Below are positions 50,992-58,407 of a stretch of 64,000 nucleotides of DNA, in pieces (the first letter of the stretch is position 1; each line of letters begins with the position of its first letter). This DNA is from Acidobacteriota bacterium (lineage in GTDB: Bacteria; Acidobacteriota; Thermoanaerobaculia; Multivoradales; JBCCEF01), in the NCBI GenBank assembly GCA_039030395.1, contig JBCCEF010000003.1:124001-188000 (forward strand). Direction: 5' to 3'. A model generated the notes under the pieces. The model was given only the letters and a program-made list of their open reading frames with translations. It did no database searches and was not told the DNA's origin. Both the position numbers and the translations under genes were made by a program.

Positions 50992-52542
50992 TCAGCTCCA
51001 TTGGGGACTGCGCAGCGCTTCCCGGCGGCCGGCGTCCCGCCACCGGCTGGGTTGAGAATCCTGCGGCGAAGCGGCGGACGAGAGGACGCGGTGGGTGGCT
51101 TCGTACTCGGCGATCGCCGCCGCGATCAGGGGGATGTCTTCGAGCTGCTCGGGGGTGACGCTGGTGGTCAAGGTGCCTTCGGCGAGCTTGCGGTCGAGCA
51201 TGCCGATGTCGAGGTCGCCGGCCAGGAAATCTTCATCTTCGAGCAAGGCCGCAAACAGCGGGGCGGTGGTTTCGATGCCTTCCACGCGCAACTCCGACAG
51301 GGCTCGCTTGAGGCGCGCCAGCGCCCGCGGCCGGTCCGCCGCCCACACGATCAGCTTGGCGAGCATCGGATCGTAGTGGATGGAGACTTCGCTGCCCTCG
51401 TAAACGCCGACATCGTTGCGCACCCCTGGCCCCGAAGGCCACCGCAGGTGGCGGATAGTGCCCGGCGACGGCGCGAAGTTGCGAAAGGGGTCCTCGGCGT
51501 AGAGGCGGACCTCCACCGCGTGGCCTCGAATGACGATGTCGTCCAACTCCGGCGGCAAGGGCTCGCCCTGGGCGACCCGGATCTGCATCTCCACCAGGTC
51601 GATGCCGGTGACCAGCTCGGTCACCGGATGCTCCACCTGCAGGCGGGTATTCATCTCCAAGAAGTAGAAGTTGCCTTCGCGGTCGAGCAGAAACTCGACG
51701 GTACCGGCGTTGGTGTAGTTCACCGCCTGGGCTGCCTGTACCGCCGCCTCGCCCATCCGCCGGCGCAGATCTTCGTCGACCACGATCGAGGGCGCTTCCT
51801 CCACCACCTTCTGGTGCCGCCGTTGGAGAGAGCACTCGCGCTCGCCCAGGGAGACGGCCCTGCCGTGGGCGTCGGCCAGGATTTGGATCTCGATGTGGCG
51901 CGGTTCGAGGATCAGCTTCTCGATGTAGACGGAGTCGTCGCCGAAGCTGGCTGCGGCTTCGGAGCGGGCGGCTCGGTAGGCGGCCGGCAGCTCATCCGCC
52001 TCGTGCACCTGGCGCATGCCCTTGCCGCCGCCGCCGGCGGCCGCCTTGAGCATCACCGGGTAGCCGATTTCCGCGGCGAAGGCTTGAGCGCTCTCCAGAT
52101 CCGGCAGGGCGGAGTCGCCGCCCGGTACCACCGGCACCCCGGCCGCCATCATCCTCCGCCGGCTCTCGGTTTTCGAGCCCATCGCCGCGATGGCCTCCGG
52201 CGGCGGACCGATGAACACGATGCCCCGCTCCCGGCACATCTCCGCCAATTCCACCCGCTCGGACAGGAAGCCATAGCCCGGATGGATGGCGTCCGCTCCG
52301 ATCTCCACCGCCAAGTCGGCGATCGCCTCGGCCCGCAGGTAGCTCTCCCGCGACGCCGCCGGCCCGATTGGATACGCCTCGTCGGCGAGCAGTACCGGCA
52401 AGGCGGCGCGGTCCGGCTCCGAGTAAACCACCGCGCCGCGGATCCCCATCTCGTTGACACCGCGCAGAATACGCACGGCGATCTCCCCCCGGTTGGCTAC
52501 CAGGACCTTCTCGAAGCGGTGTTGCGGTGGTTGCGGTGGCAT
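50992..52542 (-). CDS. accC: Biotin carboxylase
   Basis: 516 aa, slightly longer than E. coli AccC (449). FEKVLVANRGEIAVRILRG, the ATP-grasp glycine loop MLKAAAGGGGKGMRQVH, and ERECSLQRRHQKVVEEAPS are diagnostic, with the biotin/bicarbonate site NAGTVEFLLDREGNFYFLEM and EVRLYAEDPFRNFAPSPG. It carboxylates biotin on the carrier using ATP and bicarbonate. The C-terminal ~60 residues are an extension. It may be a subunit of propionyl- or methylcrotonyl-type carboxylase; the gene symbol is by family. The upstream AAA ATPase frame runs into its first half. Confidence 0.92.
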   Translation of the reverse strand: MPPQPPQHRFEKVLVANRGEIAVRILRGVNEMGIRGAVVYSEPDRAALPVLLADEAYPIGPAASRESYLRAEAIADLAVEIGADAIHPGYGFLSERVELAEMCRERGIVFIGPPPEAIAAMGSKTESRRRMMAAGVPVVPGGDSALPDLESAQAFAAEIGYPVMLKAAAGGGGKGMRQVHEADELPAAYRAARSEAAASFGDDSVYIEKLILEPRHIEIQILADAHGRAVSLGERECSLQRRHQKVVEEAPSIVVDEDLRRRMGEAAVQAAQAVNYTNAGTVEFLLDREGNFYFLEMNTRLQVEHPVTELVTGIDLVEMQIRVAQGEPLPPELDDIVIRGHAVEVRLYAEDPFRNFAPSPGTIRHLRWPSGPGVRNDVGVYEGSEVSIHYDPMLAKLIVWAADRPRALARLKRALSELRVEGIETTAPLFAALLEDEDFLAGDLDIGMLDRKLAEGTLTTSVTPEQLEDIPLIAAAIAEYEATHRVLSSAASPQDSQPSRWRDAGRREALRSPQWS

Positions 52543-53659
52543 GAGGCGGGGCGAATCTTAACAGTGGATGGCGCGATTCTAAGGATTCCAGGTGGGCTTG
52601 GCTCGTTGGAGCGATCGTCTCGACCTTCACGCCGAGGTGTTTGGCGATGTCACCGGACCGATGGGGGCCGGGTCCCAGGGCTGCCATCGCCCGGAGGTAG
52701 TCCTTCTCCTTGGGCGTTGTTCGCTCGAACCGGACGAAGAAGAAGTTGTCATCCAACTGCGCCATGACGGTCGCGTGTGCTGCCGAGACATTCGGTTCAG
52801 AGATCGGCGACTTCTCCGCGACGTTCCACACGCGATAGCCCCATTCTTGGAGAAAGTATGGATATCCCCGGGCGTTCTCGACGATGCGATCGAGAGCTTT
52901 GCGTCGGAAGCGAACTCCATTCTTCTCGGCCGGGATGGCCAATGCGTCCGCGGCCTCTTCGGACTCGAGCGAACCGATCTCGGGGAAGTCGAAGAGCCTT
53001 TCGGTGTAGGACTTGGCCTCACCTGCCAGTCTGGGGAGTTGGGGGAGTCCGGCGCCGGCCATGACGACCGGTAGATCGAGTTGGGTGGTCCGGTGGATCG
53101 CTGTGATGAGAGCGGAAAGTTCCTCTCGATGGAGGTTCTGAATCTCATCCACGGCCAGAAAGAACCCCGTTCCGGACTCCTGAACCGCCTCGCCTACGGC
53201 GACGAGGAGATCCGTCAGGTCCTCCGTGAGGTCGCCCGAGTCCGCCTGGCCGGCCAGTGCTTCGAAATCCAGGCTGAAGGAAGAACCGTCGGGAAGGTGA
53301 ACGGAGAATCCTCGCAGGACTCGAAGGGCTTTGCGAAGGGCGTTGGAAGGCTTGGATCGATGGAGGGCGAGCAGGCTCTTGCGGAGTCGATGGGCCAGTT
53401 TTTGGCCAAAGTCTCTGTTGCTGGAGGCTTCGATAAAGGAGGCTTCGAATCCTTCCTGCTCTGCAATGCCTGAAAATCGGTTGAGCAGGACGGTCTTGCC
53501 GACGCCCCGGAGGCCGATGGCGATGAGCGCCTTGTCGGGTTTGCGAGCCTGAGCGCGGCGAAGGGCAATGCCGAATTGATCGAGCAGCGCGTCTCTACCG
53601 ATCAGGGCTGGAGGCTGGGTACCGGCTCCAGGCCGGTAAGGATTGATCGCTTCGTCCAT
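51992..53659 (-). CDS. AAA+ ATPase with eroded 3' end; frame runs into accC
   Basis: The open frame gives 555 aa, but only residues 1 to about 349 look like protein. Walker A is GLRGVGKTVLL, Walker B FFLAVDEIQNLHREELSAL, with the sensor region VVMAGAGLPQLP and the lid YPYFLQEWG. The recognisable family ends near GDIAKHLGVKVETIAPT. From memory, relatives continue about 30 more residues with a winged-helix end (…AFTVPLFDEFM). Here that part is absent and the frame continues through the 69-bp gap and accC codons in another phase, with abundant R/G/A as expected of a shadow. Function unknown. Upstream lies a 9-bp repeat array and a TATAAA box. Confidence 0.7.
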   Translation of the reverse strand: MDEAINPYRPGAGTQPPALIGRDALLDQFGIALRRAQARKPDKALIAIGLRGVGKTVLLNRFSGIAEQEGFEASFIEASSNRDFGQKLAHRLRKSLLALHRSKPSNALRKALRVLRGFSVHLPDGSSFSLDFEALAGQADSGDLTEDLTDLLVAVGEAVQESGTGFFLAVDEIQNLHREELSALITAIHRTTQLDLPVVMAGAGLPQLPRLAGEAKSYTERLFDFPEIGSLESEEAADALAIPAEKNGVRFRRKALDRIVENARGYPYFLQEWGYRVWNVAEKSPISEPNVSAAHATVMAQLDDNFFFVRFERTTPKEKDYLRAMAALGPGPHRSGDIAKHLGVKVETIAPTSQAHLESLESRHPLLRFAPPHATATTATPLREGPGSQPGGDRRAYSARCQRDGDPRRGGLLGAGPRRLAGTARRRGVSNRAGGVAGELPAGRGDRRLGGGDRSGRHPSGLWLPVRAGGIGGDVPGAGHRVHRSAAGGHRGDGLENREPAEDDGGRGAGGTGRRLRPAGSGERSSLRRGNRLPGDAQGGRRRRRQGHAPGARGG

Positions 53660-53678
53660 TGAGTCAAAGCTTACAAGA

Positions 53679-53684
53679 TTTATA
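53679..53684 (-). promoter_or_regulatory. Possible -10 box for the AAA ATPase gene
   Basis: TATAAA on the minus strand, 20 bp before the ATG at 53659, directly downstream of the repeat array. No separate -35 is visible except repeat units such as GTCCGTAAG. Confidence 0.3.
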
Positions 53685-53762
53685 CGGACCTTACGGACCT
53701 TACGGAGCTTACGGAGCTTACGGACCTTACGGACCTTACGGACCTTACGGAGCTTACGGACA
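53682..53762. repeat. 9-bp tandem repeat, nine units
   Basis: Nine consecutive units of TTACGGACC or TTACGGAGC (first and last slightly altered). The array fills most of the gap between a YfhO-like gene and the AAA ATPase gene. Nine is a multiple of 3, so all units stay in one phase; no CDS uses it as far as I can see. Confidence 0.92.
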
Positions 53763-53764
53763 AG

Positions 53765-56128
53765 CTATTGCTTGCGATATGCCAACAGCGCCAGCAGCCC
53801 GAGAGCCCCCAGTCCCGTTCCCACCAGCGCCCGGTAAAACGGGCGCCGATTCAGTCGAACCTCCACTCGGTGCTCCCCCGGCGGCACTTCGACGGCCATG
53901 CGGTGGAGGTTGGCGACCTCGATGTCGGCCGGCTCGCCGTCGACTTCGGCTTCGAAGAGCGGTAGGTGGGCGCGCTGCCAAACCAGGACGCCGCCGTCCG
54001 GTGCTTTGATCTCAGCGCGCAGGAGAGTGGGGGACTTTTCGAGAACTCGCACCTCTCCGCCGGTGCCGAAGGCTTCGGGACCGCCCTCTCCGGGAAGCAC
54101 GGTGGTGGTTTGCGGGTCAAAGGTCGCGCTCCCAAGCGCCGCGCGGGCGGCATTCATGTGGGGCGCGCGCAGGACACGGCGGGCCACGAAGACTTCCGGC
54201 GCCGGGTCCACGATCCGCCACACGCGCAGGGTCTTGCCGTAGCCGGGGCGCTCGGCTACCGGCCGCAGCAGGGCTCGGGCCGCGGGCTCCGGTTCGCGGG
54301 TGAGGAGGAGCCGGTCGACTCCCCAGGAGGCGAGCAGACGGATTCGCTCGACGTCGCTGCCGGCCTGGGCCACCGCCGCCTGGGCACTGCGGCTCAGAAA
54401 CGAATCGAGGCCCTCCGGCGAGGCGTTCAAGTCGAAGCGCCGTTCCCACAGCGCGCCGGTGAAGGGGTAGACCTCCTCGAAGGCGCGCCGCTCCCACCAG
54501 CGGATATGAGGCTCCGGATAGTCGCCGTCCTGCAGGCTGGCGCGGCCGAAGAGGTCGTCGAAATCGCCGTGGACGCTGAGGCCGTCGGCGGGTAGGGCCA
54601 CCAACAATTCCGGGTTCTGGCGGTAGGGCTCGGCGTCGTCCATGGGCACCACCGGCGCTAGGAAGAAGAGCTGGGTCGCCCCGTGGACGGTCAGCAGCAG
54701 GGCTCCGGCGTTGGGGCGGCGGGCGGTCAGCCAGGCGGTTGCCGCCAGCAGGCCGGTGGTGAGGGTGGAGAGCAGCGCGAGGCCGGCCCAGCGGATGCGC
54801 TCGCTGGCGACGAAGGCGTCCGGCAGCTCCCTTGGCATCAGGCTTCGAAGGATCGCTGTAGCGGCCTCCGGCGCGAAGCTCAGGAAGACCCAGAGGGCGG
54901 CGGTGACCAGACCGAGAAAGCCTAACGGCAACAGCGCTCGCCGCGCCCGCCCGTTCTCGCCGAAGGCTCGCTGGTAGCCGAAGCCGGCGAGGAGCGCCGC
55001 CCCCAGGGCCACCGCCAGCCACAGCTTGATCGGGTAGCGCAGGGCGTTCGATGGCCCGAGGGAGAGGAGCCAGGCGGCGACAGGGTTGAAGCGGCCGAGG
55101 GCGAAAAACACCCCACCGCCGATAGCGAGCCAGGCCCACCGGTGACCCCCCTCGTTGGTCCATGTCCCTCGCGGGCGTCCGGAGGCCACGACCAGAGCGA
55201 GGGCCAGGATGCCCGGATACAGGGTGAAGAAGAGCGGCGGGGTGTCGGTGTAGAAGGCGTGGCCCCAAAAGGTACCAGCGCCGGTCACGTCCGGCCGTCC
55301 GAAGGCGAAGGGCAGGAGCCACTCCAGGGTCTGGCGCGGGTCGAAACTGGCGACGGACCGGAGGGTCTCGCCATAACCCCGGTGGCCGCGGAAGGACAGC
55401 GGCAGGATGCGCAGGAATTCGACGATCTGCGGCAGGGCCAACAGGGTACCGGCGGAAACGCCGGCACCCAGGAGTGCCGCCGAGCGCAGGGCAGGGCGCC
55501 GGCTTGACGACCTACCGCCCAGCCGGGCGGCGGCAAGAGCCAGGGCGAGGGACAGGGCGGCGGTCAGCGGGTCGCCGCTCACGATCAAGAGTCCCCACAG
55601 CAGGCCGCAGGCGGCCGCTGCTCGCCGGCTGCCTCGCACCGTGTGGATCGCCGCCGCGCAGAGGGCCGGCGTCAAGGCCGCCGCGGCCACCAGGTTGTAG
55701 AGGTTCAGCAGCGAGAAGGTCCAGCCGCAGAAGGTCCAGCAGGCCGCTGCCGCCCAGGCCGCCGGCGGCGGCAGGCCGAAGGCGCGGCCGAGGGCCGCCA
55801 TGGCAAACGGCGCGAGCAGCAGATGCAGCCAGAAGTGGGCGTTGTGGTGCCAGAGAAGCGGTAGCCCACGAAGCAGCCAGGCGTCCGGGTAGAGGGCGAC
55901 GGTGTTGGGATTGGCGAGGAGCGGCTGCCCGCCGGCGCGGTAGGGATCGATCCACGGCAGGCGGCCGTCGCGCAGGGCCTCCGCCTGCGCCGCCTTCATC
56001 TCCAGGTGAGTGTTGAAGGTGTCGCGCAGAAAAAGCGTCCGATCGCCGAGAATGAGCGGCAGAGCCCACAGGACGACAAGGGCCGCGATCGGCAAGGCGA
56101 AGAGTGAGGAGCGGGGGCGGATCGTCAT
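53765..56128 (-). CDS. YfhO-like large membrane protein (third of three paralogs)
   Basis: 787 aa with about eleven hydrophobic segments in the first ~450 residues, then a second membrane segment group and a soluble C-terminal part ending with a last helix (FYRALVGTGLGALGLLALLA). The family signature is LFLRDTFNTHLEMKAAQAEAL and YRAGGQPLLANPNTVALYPD. It overlaps the preceding gene by 4 bp (ATGA at 56125-56128). Related proteins are GT-C-like and may add sugars to lipid or teichoic-type polymers. The function here is unknown. Confidence 0.8.
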   Translation of the reverse strand: MTIRPRSSLFALPIAALVVLWALPLILGDRTLFLRDTFNTHLEMKAAQAEALRDGRLPWIDPYRAGGQPLLANPNTVALYPDAWLLRGLPLLWHHNAHFWLHLLLAPFAMAALGRAFGLPPPAAWAAAACWTFCGWTFSLLNLYNLVAAAALTPALCAAAIHTVRGSRRAAAACGLLWGLLIVSGDPLTAALSLALALAAARLGGRSSSRRPALRSAALLGAGVSAGTLLALPQIVEFLRILPLSFRGHRGYGETLRSVASFDPRQTLEWLLPFAFGRPDVTGAGTFWGHAFYTDTPPLFFTLYPGILALALVVASGRPRGTWTNEGGHRWAWLAIGGGVFFALGRFNPVAAWLLSLGPSNALRYPIKLWLAVALGAALLAGFGYQRAFGENGRARRALLPLGFLGLVTAALWVFLSFAPEAATAILRSLMPRELPDAFVASERIRWAGLALLSTLTTGLLAATAWLTARRPNAGALLLTVHGATQLFFLAPVVPMDDAEPYRQNPELLVALPADGLSVHGDFDDLFGRASLQDGDYPEPHIRWWERRAFEEVYPFTGALWERRFDLNASPEGLDSFLSRSAQAAVAQAGSDVERIRLLASWGVDRLLLTREPEPAARALLRPVAERPGYGKTLRVWRIVDPAPEVFVARRVLRAPHMNAARAALGSATFDPQTTTVLPGEGGPEAFGTGGEVRVLEKSPTLLRAEIKAPDGGVLVWQRAHLPLFEAEVDGEPADIEVANLHRMAVEVPPGEHRVEVRLNRRPFYRALVGTGLGALGLLALLAYRKQ

Positions 56129-58407
56129 CGCTCATCTTGCGCCGTTTTTCGGCGGGGCCAGGCGAGGGCGACGATGCCCAGGAGGATTGCGAAGGAGCCC
56201 GCGGCAGCTGCTTTCTCGGGGTCCGAGGAGATCGACACTTCGACCCGATGTGTCCCCGGCGGCACATCCACGCCGAGCAGCAGGAGGTCCACCGGCAGGG
56301 TCCGGAGGTCGGCACTTTCCGGCGCCCCGGAACTCTGCTCTTGGACCAAGCGAGCGCGATACAGCGGCTGGTAGGCCCGCTGGACCACCACCAGACCCCC
56401 GTCGCTTTCCACTTCGAAGACGATGCGGTCCGGCTCCGCCGATACCTCTCGCACCGTGCCGTTGCCTTGCTCGATCGGTTCCGATGCCGTCACGGTGGCG
56501 GTGGGATCGAGCGTTCGGCTGGCGTGGACGAAGGCGTCGGCGGCCTGCGCTGCCACCACCCGCTGCGGCCACCACAGGAAGGGGGCAGGATCCTCGACGG
56601 CGTAGAGAGTGGCCGGAAGGCCCGGTCGCAGTTCAGTTCCCTCGCCGCGCAATCCCCTGGCCGGAGGATCGCCGAGGGCAATGACCGCATCCACCCCCAA
56701 TCGCCGCAGCCAGCTTGCACGCTCCGCCATGGGGAGGGTGGGTAAATAGAGCAAGAGCGGCGTGTGGTTGGGAACCGCCAGGCCGTCGAAGTCCGCCGCC
56801 AGCGGGTACTGGTAGCCGCGCAGGACTCCCGGGACGCGGTCGAGATCGCGCGCTCCCAGGCGCAGCCGGCTGGTCACGGCGGAGTCCTGCGGCTGATAGG
56901 CGGCGCCGGAGCGGAAGGGGTCGTCCGCCGCCGCCGGCACCAGCGCGGCGCCGGCCGGCAGGTTCTCCGCCCAGGGCGAAGGCTGGCGGTAGGGCGCCGT
57001 GTGGTCGGTCATCACCAGGGGTCCCAGAAACAGCAGGGCGAGGAGCTGGGCGAAGGCCAGGGCGACCTTCGAGGGCCGCTCGACCGCCGCGCCGCAGGCG
57101 AGCAGCAGGACGGCGAGAAAGAAGGCCGAGGTGCCCAGCAGGGTGGCCTGCGCCGGCGCCGCACCGGCAAGGCTCGTCCAGGGAGCGAGGAGGCGTTCGC
57201 CGGCCACGAACATCGTCATCGCCAGGGCGAGAGCGAATCCGGCACCGACGCGACAGGCGGTGCGAAAGCGCTCCGGATTCGCCAGCGCTCCGCCGATCCC
57301 GTAGGCCGCCACGAGGGGCAGGGCCAGGGCCGGCCAGAACAGCAGTTTCTCCGGATAGCGGAAGAGACCGCCGGAGACGAAAGCGAGGATCGGTTCCCCG
57401 AAGCAGGCGCCGAGCAAACCCATTCCTGCGAGCATTGCCCAGCCCTTGGCCCTGCGGATTCCGGCGACAGCAAGGGCCAGGGCCGGGGCGCCGAAGTAGA
57501 GGCTGAGGACCAACGGCACCCGGGGCATCGCCGCGTCGCTCCAGAACCCCTGAAGCCCAAGATCTCCGGGCCGCCCGAAGGGCAGGGGCAGGGCGAGTTC
57601 GAGCAGACGCAAGGGAGATAGCGCATAGAGGCCGGCCGCCGCGCCCTCGGCGCCCATGACCGAGCGGAAGGTGAAGGGCAGAATGCGCAGAAAGGCCACA
57701 ATCTGGGGCAGAGCGACCAGCGCTCCGAGGCCGGCGATGGCCGCGGCGATGCCGGCTCCTCTGGCGAGCCCGTGGCGGCCGATCGCCAGGCCGGCAAGGG
57801 GGACGAAGCCCAGGGCGACGATCTCCGGCGCCCCGGCCAGGAGCGCCATACCGCAGGCGAAGCCCCCCACCGCGACGCCGCTCTGCTGGCCGCGCACGCC
57901 TCCCCACAACACCAGCGGCCACCAGGCGGTAACGGCGATGATGTGGTGGAAGGAGAGGGCCGTCAGCGTCCAGCCGCCGCCGGCATAGGCCAGGGCGGCA
58001 ACCACCGAGCCGGCACCGTCCAATCCCAGCGCACGGGCCAGCAACGCCATGGCCGCGAAGGCGAGAAGCCAATGGAGGGCGATGTGCAGGTTGAAGGCAT
58101 TCCACACCGGCAACAAGCCGTAGAGCAAGTTGCTGGGGTAGAAGGCCGCCGCCTGGGGGTTGCCCCGGAACGGCTGTCCCAGGCCGCGGCCAGGCTCCAA
58201 GGCGGGGATCCGCCCTTCCCGCAACTGCTCCGCCCCAAAAGCCTTCAAGGGAAGGTGCACATTGAACACGTCGCGGTAGTAGAAGGTGCGGTGACCGGTG
58301 GCGAGGGGCACCGTCACCCACAGCCAGACGCCCAGCGCCAGGGCGATGACCACCAGCACGCCCCGCCGCTCGTCGAAGCGCCTCCGCACCTCCTCGGGAT
58401 GGCTCAT
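56125..58407 (-). CDS. YfhO-like large membrane protein (second of three paralogs)
   Basis: 760 aa from the ATG at 58407, chosen for the 4-bp overlap with the upstream stop; a longer frame to 58497 is inside that gene. Signature TFYYRDVFNVHLPLKAF, ALEPGRGLGQPFRGNPQAAA and FYPSNLLYGLLP. The soluble part near the C-terminus contains GGLVVVQRAYQPLYRARL, shared with its neighbour, then a last membrane helix and RRKTAQDER. Paralogous to the genes on both sides. Confidence 0.8.
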   Translation of the reverse strand: MSHPEEVRRRFDERRGVLVVIALALGVWLWVTVPLATGHRTFYYRDVFNVHLPLKAFGAEQLREGRIPALEPGRGLGQPFRGNPQAAAFYPSNLLYGLLPVWNAFNLHIALHWLLAFAAMALLARALGLDGAGSVVAALAYAGGGWTLTALSFHHIIAVTAWWPLVLWGGVRGQQSGVAVGGFACGMALLAGAPEIVALGFVPLAGLAIGRHGLARGAGIAAAIAGLGALVALPQIVAFLRILPFTFRSVMGAEGAAAGLYALSPLRLLELALPLPFGRPGDLGLQGFWSDAAMPRVPLVLSLYFGAPALALAVAGIRRAKGWAMLAGMGLLGACFGEPILAFVSGGLFRYPEKLLFWPALALPLVAAYGIGGALANPERFRTACRVGAGFALALAMTMFVAGERLLAPWTSLAGAAPAQATLLGTSAFFLAVLLLACGAAVERPSKVALAFAQLLALLFLGPLVMTDHTAPYRQPSPWAENLPAGAALVPAAADDPFRSGAAYQPQDSAVTSRLRLGARDLDRVPGVLRGYQYPLAADFDGLAVPNHTPLLLYLPTLPMAERASWLRRLGVDAVIALGDPPARGLRGEGTELRPGLPATLYAVEDPAPFLWWPQRVVAAQAADAFVHASRTLDPTATVTASEPIEQGNGTVREVSAEPDRIVFEVESDGGLVVVQRAYQPLYRARLVQEQSSGAPESADLRTLPVDLLLLGVDVPPGTHRVEVSISSDPEKAAAAGSFAILLGIVALAWPRRKTAQDER

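Noticed and set aside
53643-53837. Small plus-strand frames over the 9-bp array encoding LRT/YGP repeats
   Set aside because: They arise only from the tandem repeat, lack a ribosome site and run into the antisense of a real gene.
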